From assembly GCA_023417745.1 (NCBI GenBank), contig JAEZEM010000279.1, positions 1 through 16,149 of the forward strand: a DNA stretch of 16,149 nt, given 5' to 3'. A program made the position numbers and the translations under genes. Below the pieces are notes generated by a model that worked only from the letters and a program-made list of their open reading frames with translations, made no database searches and was not told the origin of the DNA. Position 1 is the stretch's first letter; the number at the start of each line of letters is the position of its first letter. This DNA is from Pseudomonadota bacterium. GTDB lineage: Bacteria; Desulfobacterota; Desulfovibrionia; Desulfovibrionales; Desulfovibrionaceae. Below are positions 1 through 7,512 of the stretch, one piece after another.

Positions 1-14
1 GAGGTCTACAAATA

Positions 15-896
15 ATGGCCGGCGACAACATGCTCAAACTCGGCATTCCCAAAGGCTCCCTCCAGGACGCCACCATCGCGCTGTTCGAGAAATCCGGCTG
101 GAAGATCCGGATGCACCACCGCAACTACTTCCCGGAGATCAACGATCCCGAGATCACCTGCTCCATGTGCCGCGCCCAGGAAATGTCGCGTTACGTCGAG
201 TCCGGCACCCTGGACTGCGGCCTGACCGGCAAGGACTGGATTCTGGAAAACGAGTCCGACGTGGTCGTCGTGGCTGACCTCGTCTATTCCAAGGTGAGCA
301 ACCGCCCGGCCCGCTGGGTGCTGGCCGTGGCCGCCGACTCGCCCTATAAGCGCCCCGAGGACCTGGCCGGCAAGAAGATCGCCACCGAGCTGTGCAACTT
401 CACCAGGCAGTATTTCTCCGGCGCGGGCATCCCGGTGGACGTCGAGTTCTCCTGGGGCGCCACCGAGGCCAAGGTGGTCGAAGGCCTGGCCGACGCCATC
501 GTGGAAGTGACCGAGACCGGCACCACGATCAAGGCCCATGGGCTGCGCATCATCTCCGACCTGCTGTCGACCAATACCCAGCTTATTGCCAACAAGAAGG
601 CCTGGGAAGACCCGTTCAAGCGCCGCAAGATCGAGATCCTCAACATGATGCTGCAAGGCGCGCTGCGGGCCGAAGGCCTGGTCGGCCTCAAGATGAACGT
701 GCCCGAGGAGAAGATGCCGAACATCATGGCGCTTCTGCCGAGCCTCACCGCCCCGACCGTGGCCAATCTCTACAACAAGGATTGGCTGTCGGTGGAAATC
801 GTGGTCACCGAAGGCATCGTGCGCGACCTCATCCCCAAGCTCCACGACCTGGGAGCCGAGGGCATCATCGAATACGCGCTCAATAAGGTCATCTAG
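15..896 (+). CDS. hisG: ATP phosphoribosyltransferase, long form (HisG)
   Basis: HisG catalyses the first step of histidine biosynthesis, joining ATP and PRPP to give phosphoribosyl-ATP in the cytoplasm. The 293-residue product starts its catalytic fold with GIPKGSLQDATIALFEKSGW and has the expected GLTGKDW and SNRPARWVLAV segments. The PRPP-binding loop reads EVTETGTTI. The last ~80 residues (from about VGLKMNVPEEKMPNI to EGIIEYALNKVI) are the ACT-like regulatory domain of long-form HisG. That form is normally a feedback-inhibited hexamer that does not need HisZ. The start at 15 follows GAGGT at the window edge; an in-frame ATG at 30 (MLKLGIPKG) is also possible. Upstream neighbours lie outside the window. 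A strong terminator follows the stop, so hisG probably ends its transcription unit. Confidence 0.97.
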   Translation: MAGDNMLKLGIPKGSLQDATIALFEKSGWKIRMHHRNYFPEINDPEITCSMCRAQEMSRYVESGTLDCGLTGKDWILENESDVVVVADLVYSKVSNRPARWVLAVAADSPYKRPEDLAGKKIATELCNFTRQYFSGAGIPVDVEFSWGATEAKVVEGLADAIVEVTETGTTIKAHGLRIISDLLSTNTQLIANKKAWEDPFKRRKIEILNMMLQGALRAEGLVGLKMNVPEEKMPNIMALLPSLTAPTVANLYNKDWLSVEIVVTEGIVRDLIPKLHDLGAEGIIEYALNKVI

Positions 897-923
897 TCCG
901 AACCGACGAGACGCCGAATGCGA

Positions 924-957
924 AACGGCTGCGGACTCGGGTCCGCAGCCGTTTTTT
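924..957 (+). terminator. Rho-independent terminator after hisG
   Basis: A perfect 12-bp stem, ACGGCTGCGGAC (925-936) pairing with GTCCGCAGCCGT (941-952), closes a TCGG tetraloop and runs into a T tract (TTTTTT from 952). It lies 28 bp after the hisG stop and separates hisG from lipB. Confidence 0.93.
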
Positions 958-1005
958 ACGGCCTGCCGTCGGCGTGCGGGGCGAAGGGGCTTTGGGAGGC
1001 AAGAC

Positions 1006-1701
1006 ATGCTCGTGACCGATCTGGGCCGCATGGCCTTTGACGACGCCTGGCGGGTTCAGGAACAGGCCGTGGCCGAGCGTCTGGCCGGCGGCCCGGACCG
1101 GCTGTTTCTGGTCGAGCACGACCCGGTGGTCACCCTGGGACGCCACGGCGGCCGGGAAAACCTGCTCGTTTCGCCCGAGGCTCTGGCCGCGCGCGGCGTG
1201 GCCCTGGCCCAGGCCAGCCGGGGCGGCAACATCACCTGCCATTTCCCGGGCCAAATCGTGGCCTATCCCATTTTCAAGATCAAGTCGGGCCGGGGCGGGT
1301 TGCGCGGGCTTTTCGCCGACCTGGAAGCGGTTGTCATCGCCGTCCTGGCCGGCTATGGCCTGGACGGCCAGCGCGTGGCGGGCCGGCCCGGCGTGTTCGT
1401 GGCCGAGCGCAAGATCGCCAGCATCGGCCTGGCCGTGAAACGCTCGGTCACCGCCCATGGCCTGGCGCTGAACGTCGGCCGGGATCTCGGGGTCTTTTCC
1501 CTGGTCACCCCCTGCGGCCTGCAGGATGTGGCCCCCACCTCCCTGGTGCGGGAAATGCCGGCCGAGGCGGTCGCGAAACATCCCACCGAGGAGCATCTGC
1601 TTGGCGATGTCAAACGCACCCTTGTCGCCGCCTTCGAAACCGTCTTTGGCCAGAAAGCCGTCCTGGCTGCGCCGCCCCCTGCCCCAGGGACCGGCCTTTA
1701 G
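1006..1701 (+). CDS. lipB: Octanoyl-[acyl-carrier-protein]:protein octanoyltransferase (LipB)
   Basis: LipB transfers octanoate from acyl carrier protein to lipoyl domains (for example GcvH, or E2 subunits of 2-oxoacid dehydrogenases), the first step of de novo lipoylation. The 231-residue protein carries the family blocks VTLGRHGG, RGGNITCHFPGQ and RKIASIG, plus the catalytic TPCGL motif. By alignment with the family the active pair is K136 (RKIASIG) and C170 (TPCGL), close to Lys135/Cys169 of the E. coli enzyme. The ATG is preceded by GGGAGG at good spacing. The downstream lipA frame begins inside lipB, so the two are probably translated from one mRNA. Confidence 0.96.
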   Translation: MLVTDLGRMAFDDAWRVQEQAVAERLAGGPDRLFLVEHDPVVTLGRHGGRENLLVSPEALAARGVALAQASRGGNITCHFPGQIVAYPIFKIKSGRGGLRGLFADLEAVVIAVLAGYGLDGQRVAGRPGVFVAERKIASIGLAVKRSVTAHGLALNVGRDLGVFSLVTPCGLQDVAPTSLVREMPAEAVAKHPTEEHLLGDVKRTLVAAFETVFGQKAVLAAPPPAPGTGL

Positions 1702-2503
1702 CCGCACCAAGGGCCTTCTTCGCGACCTGCGCCTCAACACCGTGTGCGACGGGGCCAACTGCCCCAACCGCCTGGAGTGTTACGACAAGGGCGTGGCCGC
1801 CTTTCTCATCCTCGGCCGGGTCTGCACCCGCGACTGCGCCTTTTGCGACATCGCCCCCGGCCTGCCGGAACCCGTGGACGGGCAGGAGCCGGACCGTCTG
1901 GCCCAGGCCGCCGCGCGTTTGGGGCTTGGCCATGTGGTGGTCACCTCGGTCAGCCGCGACGACCTGCCCGACGGCGGAGCCGGCCATTTCGCGGCCGTGC
2001 TGCGCGCCCTGCGCCGCGCCCTGCCCGGAGCGACCCTGGAGGTGCTCATCCCGGACTTCGGCGGCGACCCGGACAGCCTGGGAATCGTGCTCGACGCCCG
2101 GCCCGACGTGCTCAACCACAACCTGGAAACCGTGCCGGCCCTCTACGAGGCCATCCGTCCCCAGGCCGTCTACGCCAGAAGCCTGGAACTGCTGGCCCGG
2201 GCCAAGCAGGCCGCCCCGAGCGGCCTGACCAAAAGCGGCATCATGCTGGGCCTGGGCGAAAGCCCGGACCAGATTCGCGGCCTGCTGGCCGATCTGGCCG
2301 CCGCCCGCTGCGACATCGTGACCATGGGCCAGTACCTGGCCCCCTCGGCCCGGCACGCGCCGGTGGTCCGCTACGCCCCGCCCGAGGAATTCGACGAGTG
2401 GGCCGCCTACGGCCTGTCGCTGAGCATCCCCGCCATGCACTGCGCGCCGCTGGTGCGCAGCAGCTACAACGCCGGACGGTTCGTCTCGTGTAGCGCCCCT
2501 TAA
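1607..2503 (+). CDS. lipA: Lipoyl synthase (LipA), radical SAM
   Basis: LipA inserts two sulfur atoms into octanoyl chains on lipoyl domains. From the ATG at 1607 the product is 298 residues, normal for the family. It has the LipA-specific auxiliary cluster motif CX4CX5C (C47, C52, C58; CDGANCPNRLEC) and the radical SAM motif CX3CX2C (C73, C77, C80; CTRDCAFC). The C-terminal RSSY motif is at 284-287. The KPSWLRRPLP segment near residue 17 is typical of LipA, so the start must lie inside lipB. The 1607 ATG, with GAGGAG at 1588-1593, is the best choice and overlaps lipB by 95 bp. The last five residues (SCSAP) and the TAA stop lie within the terminus of an inverted-repeat element, so the original C-terminus may have been different. 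Confidence 0.95.
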   Translation: MSNAPLSPPSKPSLARKPSWLRRPLPQGPAFSRTKGLLRDLRLNTVCDGANCPNRLECYDKGVAAFLILGRVCTRDCAFCDIAPGLPEPVDGQEPDRLAQAAARLGLGHVVVTSVSRDDLPDGGAGHFAAVLRALRRALPGATLEVLIPDFGGDPDSLGIVLDARPDVLNHNLETVPALYEAIRPQAVYARSLELLARAKQAAPSGLTKSGIMLGLGESPDQIRGLLADLAAARCDIVTMGQYLAPSARHAPVVRYAPPEEFDEWAAYGLSLSIPAMHCAPLVRSSYNAGRFVSCSAP

Positions 2504-2592
2504 AAATACGATAGTATTTTTTAAGAATAACTCATGGTTTTACTATGTTGCCTACGAAATACCTTATGCGCTTTTCGTGGACGCGACACTAG
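2485..2592. mobile_element. MITE-like element, copy A (108 bp), at the 3' end of lipA
   Basis: This copy matches the reverse complement of copy B (15673-15781). My hand alignment gives about 91 identical positions of 109, with one single-base gap. The right terminus GGACGCGACACTAG (2579-2592) is identical to copy B. The left terminus CTCGTGTAGCGCCC (2485-2498) matches 11 of 14 positions of CTAGTGTCGCGTCC and is read through as the end of lipA. Next to it lies an AT-rich palindrome: CTTAAAAATAC (2499-2509), loop GATA, GTATTTTTTAAG (2514-2525). A 53-bp middle follows. There is no coding capacity, so it would be non-autonomous; the parent transposase is not in the window. The palindrome could also act as a terminator for lipB-lipA. 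Confidence 0.82.
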
Positions 2593-2814
2593 GGCTTGGT
2601 CGCCCGGCAGCGGCCGGGCGGACGCGGAGCCGGGGTGGGGTCCGTGTCGAAGAGCCGCCAAGCAAGGCCTTCAGCCCCGGCGCAAGCTTGCAAGACAAAC
2701 GGCCGCTGGCGAAAGCTCGCGGCCGTTTGGCGTTTTCGGGGGCGCTGCCTTGCCATGGGCTGGGGCTGGGCCTAGACTGGCGGGGAAAACGCTGCAACCC
2801 GTGGAGCCGGCCTT
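2504..2814. other. Gene-free stretch between lipA and the DUF1566 gene
   Basis: This 311-bp gap holds most of MITE-like copy A (to 2592) and then a GC-rich stretch with hairpins. CGCCCGG (2601-2607) pairs with CCGGGCG (2614-2620). A stronger hairpin at 2696-2729 is listed separately. No convincing ORF with a ribosome binding site was seen; open frames on both strands look like compositional artefacts of high GC. A promoter for the gene at 2815 must lie here, but I could not pick a convincing -35/-10 pair. Confidence 0.6.
2696..2735 (+). terminator. Possible terminator or structured RNA hairpin
   Basis: CAAACGGCCGC (2696-2706) pairs perfectly with GCGGCCGTTTG (2719-2729), an 11-bp stem with a 12-nt loop, followed by GCGTTTTC. 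The T tract is short and offset by two bases, so this is a weak rather than classical terminator. It would back up the MITE palindrome after lipA. Confidence 0.45.
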
Positions 2815-4218
2815 ATGACAACCGTCCCAGCCAACGCTCTTTTCTTGGGCCGGCGCATGGCCTGCGCCTTCATCCTGGCCCTGATGTTCCTCGCCGCCGG
2901 AACAAGTCCGTCGCTGGCCGCCACGATCCACCCCATCGAAGGGTTCAAGAAATCTACGGACCCCTCGGTGATGTTTGCCAAGAACACTATCGATTTTTAC
3001 GGATTGCGGATCAGGGAAACGAAAGAGGACGTCGTTGTCTCGTACAACGGCAAGAAGGTCGCCAGCTCGCCAGCGATAAAATTCATGCGCAAGGAGCTGT
3101 ACCTCAAGGACGCCTATGTCGCTGACGACTACCCGCGCCAGGGCATGAGGACGCTGTTCATCCCGACCTTTTCCGGCGGCGCGAACTGTTGCGTCGAAGA
3201 CGTCCTCGTGACCAAAACGGAGACGAGCCTTGTCGTCGCCGTCGTCCATTCCGGCAGCGGCGGCGGCGTTTCGCCGGATGCCGTGAAAAACGACGCGCCC
3301 ACCACTGTGAGCAGCGTGTGCGCCATGCAGGTCGAGCTCCGCAATGTCGACAAGGAAGCCTTCGGCTGGTGCACGGCGACGGCGCCGCGTCCCGACACTT
3401 GCCTCGTTTTTGACGACGACGCCTGGCGCTTCGCCAGGCCGGGCGAAAAACCGGCCCTCTATGACGCGCTCCTGCAAAAGGAACTCGCCGCCGCCACGGA
3501 CCCCAGCAGCCAACTCCACAACGGGGACCCTCTGGACAAGGAAGTCGCCTACGCCAACGCCGTCAATCTCTTGTTTTATGCCGTCATGGCCGGAAAGTCC
3601 GACGCGGAAGCCTCGGATTTCTTGCATCGGGCGCTTCCCGGCCTGGATGCGGAGCATCGTCGCAACTTCATCGTCAACGTCAAGGCAACCATCGCCGCCT
3701 GCGACGCCCTGACCAGCAAGACCGTCAGCCTGGCTCTCAGTGGGGCGGCCCCGGCGTCTCCCGCACCAAACGCCCCGCCTCGCGGCAACGCGTCGGCCGG
3801 CGGCCGTTTCACTCGGACGTCCTGCGGCGCAGTCGCGGACGCCGCCAGCAAGCTTGAATGGTTCGTCGGCCCGGATGTCGACATGACCTTCGACCAGGCT
3901 CGGGATTGGGCGAAAGGACTGGCTGCCTGCGGCCAGGGCTGGGGCCTGCCGACCCTGGCGCAGCTGGCGACGCTTCATGATCCCCGACTGACGGCCGGAA
4001 CGGGTTTTTCCGTGGGCGGCAAGCATTGGCCCGCCCATATTGATCCGCTTTTTTCGGGAATCGGCGGTGGCTCCTGGGCGTGGTCCAGGGAAGAACTCAA
4101 CACCGGCGCGGCCAAAGCCTACAATTTCAACCAAGGCACGGAAACCCGGACCGGGAAGTCGGGCCAGGGCCTGGCGGTTCGCGCCTTTGCCGTGCGCGGC
4201 CTCGCGTCGGCCCCGTAA
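2815..4218 (+). CDS. Secreted protein with C-terminal DUF1566 (Lcl-like) domain
   Basis: The 467-residue product begins with a signal peptide: basic GRR, then a hydrophobic stretch MACAFILALMFLAAG, with likely cleavage after A35 or A36 (SLAA). Residues ~37-305 form a region I do not recognise, containing the run GGANCC (C125-C126). A Pro/Ala/Gly-rich linker (~310-331) precedes the C-terminal ~130 residues. These resemble DUF1566/Lcl-type domains: TFDQARDWAKGL, WGLPTLAQL, then a tryptophan-rich SWAWSREE and a final LAVRAFAVRG. Such domains occur in exported and surface proteins, and their function is mostly unknown. GGAG lies 8 bases before the ATG. It stands alone and converges on the phosphatase gene at 4316. 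Export is well supported; the biochemical role is not. Confidence 0.82.
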   Translation: MTTVPANALFLGRRMACAFILALMFLAAGTSPSLAATIHPIEGFKKSTDPSVMFAKNTIDFYGLRIRETKEDVVVSYNGKKVASSPAIKFMRKELYLKDAYVADDYPRQGMRTLFIPTFSGGANCCVEDVLVTKTETSLVVAVVHSGSGGGVSPDAVKNDAPTTVSSVCAMQVELRNVDKEAFGWCTATAPRPDTCLVFDDDAWRFARPGEKPALYDALLQKELAAATDPSSQLHNGDPLDKEVAYANAVNLLFYAVMAGKSDAEASDFLHRALPGLDAEHRRNFIVNVKATIAACDALTSKTVSLALSGAAPASPAPNAPPRGNASAGGRFTRTSCGAVADAASKLEWFVGPDVDMTFDQARDWAKGLAACGQGWGLPTLAQLATLHDPRLTAGTGFSVGGKHWPAHIDPLFSGIGGGSWAWSREELNTGAAKAYNFNQGTETRTGKSGQGLAVRAFAVRGLASAP

Positions 4219-4315
4219 ACGTCCCGCGTCCACGAACTTGCCGGTCGGACCGAAACGTTCCTGGCCGTTGCGGCGACGTCGGGGCGGGCGGCTCTGGATT
4301 CCCACCTGCCGGCGC

Positions 4316-6388
4316 TTACCCGTCGCGATGCGGGGCGAAGGCTCCCAGCCGCTTGATCACCACCAGGGTGACGTCGTCTTCCTGGCGGCGGGAACCGCGA
4401 AATTCCACTAAATCCGCCAGCACGGCGGCCACGACGCCGGCGGCGGAGAGTCCCGACGCGCCGGCCAGGACCTCCCGGAACCGGGCCTTGCCGTACATGT
4501 CGCCGGCCTCGTTTCTCGCTTCCCAGATGCCGTCGGTGCCAAGGACCAGCAGCGTGCCGGGCGCGGCAAAGGGCATGGCGTATTCGGCGTAGGCGTAGTC
4601 CGGGTCGATGCCCAGCGGAATGCCCGCGCCCGGCCATTCCTCGAAAACGCCCCGGGCCGGATCGTAGCACAGGGCCGGGTCGTGGCCGGCCCGCACGAAG
4701 TGGGCGATCCCTTCTTCGGGGCGAATCTCCATGGCCAGCAGCGTCATGAACCGGCCGGAATCGCCCACGTCGCGGCACAGGAGCCGGTTGGCCCGGCGCA
4801 CCCGGCCGGCCGGCGTCTCGGAGTCTTCGGTGGCCAAGAGCAGCGCCCGGGCCGTGGCCATGAGCAGGGCCGAAGGCACGCCATGGCCGGTCACGTCGCC
4901 CACAGCCGTATCCAGACAGACCGCGCCGTCGCGCGACACCACCCGATAATCGAAATAATCTCCGCCCGTTTCGTCGCAGGAGATTGAGGTTCCGGCCACG
5001 TCCAGGCCGTCCATGGCCGGCGGCGCGGCCGGCAGGAGGTTTTGCTGCACCTCCTGGGCCAGCTCCAGGGAACGCTGGAGCCGCACATGGTCGGCCAACA
5101 CCGGCACGGTCTCGTTGAAAGCGTCGATAAGGGCTTGCCGCTCGTCGCTTAACCGCTCGTCCAGACGCACGGCAAAGTCGCCGGCCCCCAGGCGCTTCCA
5201 GGCCTCAATCATGCGCACCATGGGCTGGACAAAGGCCTTGGTGCTGAAAAAAGCGGCCAGGGCCACGGCCAAAAGCGCGGCGGCCATGACCGCGCCGGAC
5301 TGGCGCACGATCTGGCCCGTGGCCGCCAGAATCTCGCGGCTGCTCTGTTCGGCCATGGGATCAAGCATGGCGGTGGGCACCACGATGACCAGGGAGGCCC
5401 CGCGCATGAGCCGGGCATAGGCCCAAAAGGACGGCACGCCGGACAGCGGCAGCTCGGCCGTGCCCGAGGCGTCGCGCTCCATGGCGGCCAGCAGGGCGTC
5501 GAAGCCGGCGGCGTCGGACGAGGTCAGCGGCTCGAAATTGACGGCGCTTTTCCAGTCCCGGGCCGTGGCGTTGTCGTCCCGGCGAGCCCAGACGTAGAGG
5601 ACGCGCTTGCCGGTGGCCGGATCGCGGACCGGCGCGGCCAGGTAGGCGCGCATGGCCTGGGACCACTGGGAGGCGATTTCCTGTTCCTGGAGCACGCGCT
5701 CCAGGGGCACGTCCAGGCTGGCCACGCCGATAAACCGCCCGCCCGGCCCGATGATCGCCCGCGACAGGGTCAGCGTCAGACGGCCGGTGGCCGGGTCCAC
5801 GGCCGGATCGTTCCAGACCACCTCATGGGCGGTCGGGCGTTTGGGGTCGAAGGCGGCCTTGGCCGCCTTGTACCAGGGACGCTGGCGCGGGTCGTAGTCG
5901 GGCGGCAGGCCTTCCCGGGCGGGAAAGGCGACGGAGGTCCCGTCTTCCAGGGACACGGCCACAAAAAGCACGGAGTCGTCGAGTTCGCCGCGCAGCAGCC
6001 CGGCCGTGGGGGCCAGGCCGGCCAGCCGGGATATGGCGGCCAAATCCGGGCGCACGCTCTCGGGGACATGGACGCCAACAGACGTCGCCTCGTGCCCGTC
6101 GTGGTCCTGGCGGGGCAGCGGCGGGGCGAAAAGCAGCCGCTCGGCCTCGGCGGCGGTCATGGACAGGCTGAAATCCAGGGCGCTTTTGGAGCGGCGGATG
6201 ACCAGGGAGAAGTCCTCGGCGGTCTGGCGCAGCTCGTTTTTGACCACCTCGCTGATGACGGCGTTGCCCTCGGCGGCGATGGACCGGCCCAGGCGCTCCA
6301 CCTGCTGCCGGTTGACGTGGGTGAGCACCAGCATGGGGACCAGGGCAAACCCGAGCAGAACCAAGAAGAATTTCCAGCGAAGGCGCAT
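4316..6388 (-). CDS. Membrane Cache-HAMP-SpoIIE (PP2C-type) serine phosphatase
   Basis: This 690-residue protein looks like an RsbU-type phosphatase driven by an extracytoplasmic sensor. TM1 is near residues 7-23 (FFLVLLGFALVPMLVL). A periplasmic region of about 330 residues follows, with double-Cache features such as DYDPRQRPWYKAA and the FIGVASLDVPLE strand. TM2 (~358-378, MAAALLAVALAAFF) leads into a HAMP segment and a short helix ending in AQEVQQNLLP (~446). The catalytic domain has ETGGDYFDY (~470), VGDVTGHGVPSALL (~494), GTDGIWEA (~613) and QEDDVTLVVIK (~667), which together supply the acidic metal ligands of PP2C phosphatases. GGGGGA precedes the ATG. Known relatives dephosphorylate anti-sigma-factor antagonists, but no STAS protein or anti-sigma kinase lies nearby, so the substrate is unknown. 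Confidence 0.93.
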   Translation of the reverse strand: MRLRWKFFLVLLGFALVPMLVLTHVNRQQVERLGRSIAAEGNAVISEVVKNELRQTAEDFSLVIRRSKSALDFSLSMTAAEAERLLFAPPLPRQDHDGHEATSVGVHVPESVRPDLAAISRLAGLAPTAGLLRGELDDSVLFVAVSLEDGTSVAFPAREGLPPDYDPRQRPWYKAAKAAFDPKRPTAHEVVWNDPAVDPATGRLTLTLSRAIIGPGGRFIGVASLDVPLERVLQEQEIASQWSQAMRAYLAAPVRDPATGKRVLYVWARRDDNATARDWKSAVNFEPLTSSDAAGFDALLAAMERDASGTAELPLSGVPSFWAYARLMRGASLVIVVPTAMLDPMAEQSSREILAATGQIVRQSGAVMAAALLAVALAAFFSTKAFVQPMVRMIEAWKRLGAGDFAVRLDERLSDERQALIDAFNETVPVLADHVRLQRSLELAQEVQQNLLPAAPPAMDGLDVAGTSISCDETGGDYFDYRVVSRDGAVCLDTAVGDVTGHGVPSALLMATARALLLATEDSETPAGRVRRANRLLCRDVGDSGRFMTLLAMEIRPEEGIAHFVRAGHDPALCYDPARGVFEEWPGAGIPLGIDPDYAYAEYAMPFAAPGTLLVLGTDGIWEARNEAGDMYGKARFREVLAGASGLSAAGVVAAVLADLVEFRGSRRQEDDVTLVVIKRLGAFAPHRDG

Positions 6389-6694
6389 ACGATCCCCCGT
6401 TAGGCCACTCTACGAAACCGGGGGCCACGCCGCAAGGGCTTGTCGCCGCAAGCGCCCCGGAGGACCGGCCAAGGCGATGCCCGCCGCCCTGCGTTTGCCT
6501 GCTTGTCTCCGATTCTTGCCGACCTCGCGACCGAAATTCATCGCCCCCTACACCACGCCTCCCGTGCTGGGGGTCCGGGGGGCTAAGCCCCCCGGCGGAG
6601 AGGTCCAGGAGAGGCAGCGCCTCTCCTGGCCGCCGGAGGCCTCCCCGTATTCCCTCATGGTTGCCAGGGGCCGGCGCGGCGGCTACCGTGGGGC
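6389..6694. other. Divergent intergenic region with hairpin repeats
   Basis: This 306-bp gap separates the phosphatase gene (-) from rlpA (+), so it should contain both promoters. I saw no convincing -35/-10 pair. The 3' half holds two strong hairpins and the CCGCCGGAGGC tail, listed separately. No supported ORF. Confidence 0.6.
6575..6640. repeat. Intergenic hairpin repeat with CCGCCGGAGGC tail, copy 1
   Basis: There are two perfect stem-loops. CCGGGGGGC (6575-6583) pairs with GCCCCCCGG (6587-6595) around TAA. CCAGGAGAGGC (6605-6615) pairs with GCCTCTCCTGG (6619-6629) around AGC. The second is followed directly by CCGCCGGAGGC (6630-6640). The second hairpin plus tail has the same layout as 13607-13640 but a different stem sequence. 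It looks like an extragenic palindromic repeat, perhaps a terminator-like or nuclease-blocking RNA structure. Confidence 0.75.
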
Positions 6695-7438
6695 ATGTTG
6701 TGCCCACCGCGACGCGCCGGCCCGGCGGCCTTTCGGTTCCTGGCCGCCCTGGCCGCGGCGCTTTTCCTGGCCGGCTGCGCTTCCAAGGCTCCGGTTCCCG
6801 GTCCCTCCGGCCGCGAGCCGGCCACGCTGCGTCCCTATACGATAAAAGGCGTCACCTATGTGCCGTTGCGCACGGCCAAGGGCTACCGCGAGGAAGGCAT
6901 TGCCTCGTGGTACGGCCCGGGCTTTCATGGCAAGCGCACGTCCAACGGCGAGGTCTACGACCAGTACCAGCTCACCTGCGCCCACAAGCTGTTGCCCATG
7001 CAGACCAAGGTGCGGGTGACCAATCTGGAGAACGGCCGGTCCATGACGCTTCGGGTCAACGACCGGGGGCCGTTCGTGGCCGGGCGCATCATTGATTTGT
7101 CCCAGGCCGGGGCGCGGGAACTCGGGGTCCATGCCCGGGGCACGGCCAAGGTGCGGCTGGAGGTGGAGGGCGAGACGCCGGGCGCGGGTCCCGGCGGCGA
7201 ACTGCCGGGGCCGTTTTACGTGCAGGTGGGGGCTTTTGCCCTGCGGGGCAATGCAGAACGGCTTTTTGCCCGGCTGCAGGCGGCCGGGTATGCCGGGTCG
7301 CGCATCCAGACGCGGGAGATCGACGGGGTGTTGCTGCACCTGGTCCACGCCGGGACCTTCCCGACGTCGACGGTGGCGGACGAGGCGCGACTGCGCCTGG
7401 GCGAACGGTTTACCGGGGCGTTTATCCTCGCGCAGTGA
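6695..7438 (+). CDS. rlpA: Septal-ring lipoprotein RlpA (DPBB and SPOR domains)
   Basis: RlpA-family proteins are outer-membrane lipoproteins that bind septal peptidoglycan; some are lytic transglycosylases acting on denuded glycans. The 247-residue product has a lipoprotein signal with lipobox LAGC (lipidated C28). The double-psi beta-barrel begins near residue 67 with GIASWYGPGFHGKRTSNGE and includes the diagnostic RVNDRGPF and GRIIDLS. After a short Gly/Pro linker, a C-terminal SPOR domain (~170-247) starts at GPFYVQVGAF. The signal peptide supports the ATG at 6695, although the ribosome site (GTGGGG) is unusually close to it. The gene appears monocistronic and is followed by hairpins. Confidence 0.93.
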   Translation: MLCPPRRAGPAAFRFLAALAAALFLAGCASKAPVPGPSGREPATLRPYTIKGVTYVPLRTAKGYREEGIASWYGPGFHGKRTSNGEVYDQYQLTCAHKLLPMQTKVRVTNLENGRSMTLRVNDRGPFVAGRIIDLSQAGARELGVHARGTAKVRLEVEGETPGAGPGGELPGPFYVQVGAFALRGNAERLFARLQAAGYAGSRIQTREIDGVLLHLVHAGTFPTSTVADEARLRLGERFTGAFILAQ

Positions 7439-7512
7439 CGCCGTCGCCATTGTCTCAGCGACGGCGGCGGCCTCGCCGGTGGAACGCCTGCCGGGCGCGC
7501 GGCCGGCAGGCG
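7439..7512 (+). terminator. Tandem hairpins after rlpA (no T tract)
   Basis: CGCCGTCGC (7439-7447) pairs with GCGACGGCG (7458-7466) immediately after the rlpA stop. CGCCTGCCGG (7485-7494) pairs with CCGGCAGGCG (7503-7512). Neither is followed by a T run, so these could be 3'-end stabilisers or atypical terminators. The assignment as a terminator is inferred from position. Confidence 0.45.

Noticed and set aside
6..1031. Long minus-strand open frame across hisG
   Set aside because: It is antisense to a clear hisG and reflects codon-position bias; the translated product has no recognisable domain.
4219..4245. GTCCCGCGTCCACGAA just after the stop of the DUF1566 gene resembles the left terminus and next bases of MITE-like copy C
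   Set aside because: The match is short, the CTAG end is absent, and I found no matching right terminus or palindrome downstream. It may be a decayed trace, but chance cannot be excluded in GC-rich sequence.
2671..4305. Long minus-strand open frame opposite the DUF1566 gene
   Set aside because: The plus strand has a signal peptide, ribosome site and recognisable C-terminal domain; the minus frame is Gly/Arg-rich compositional noise.
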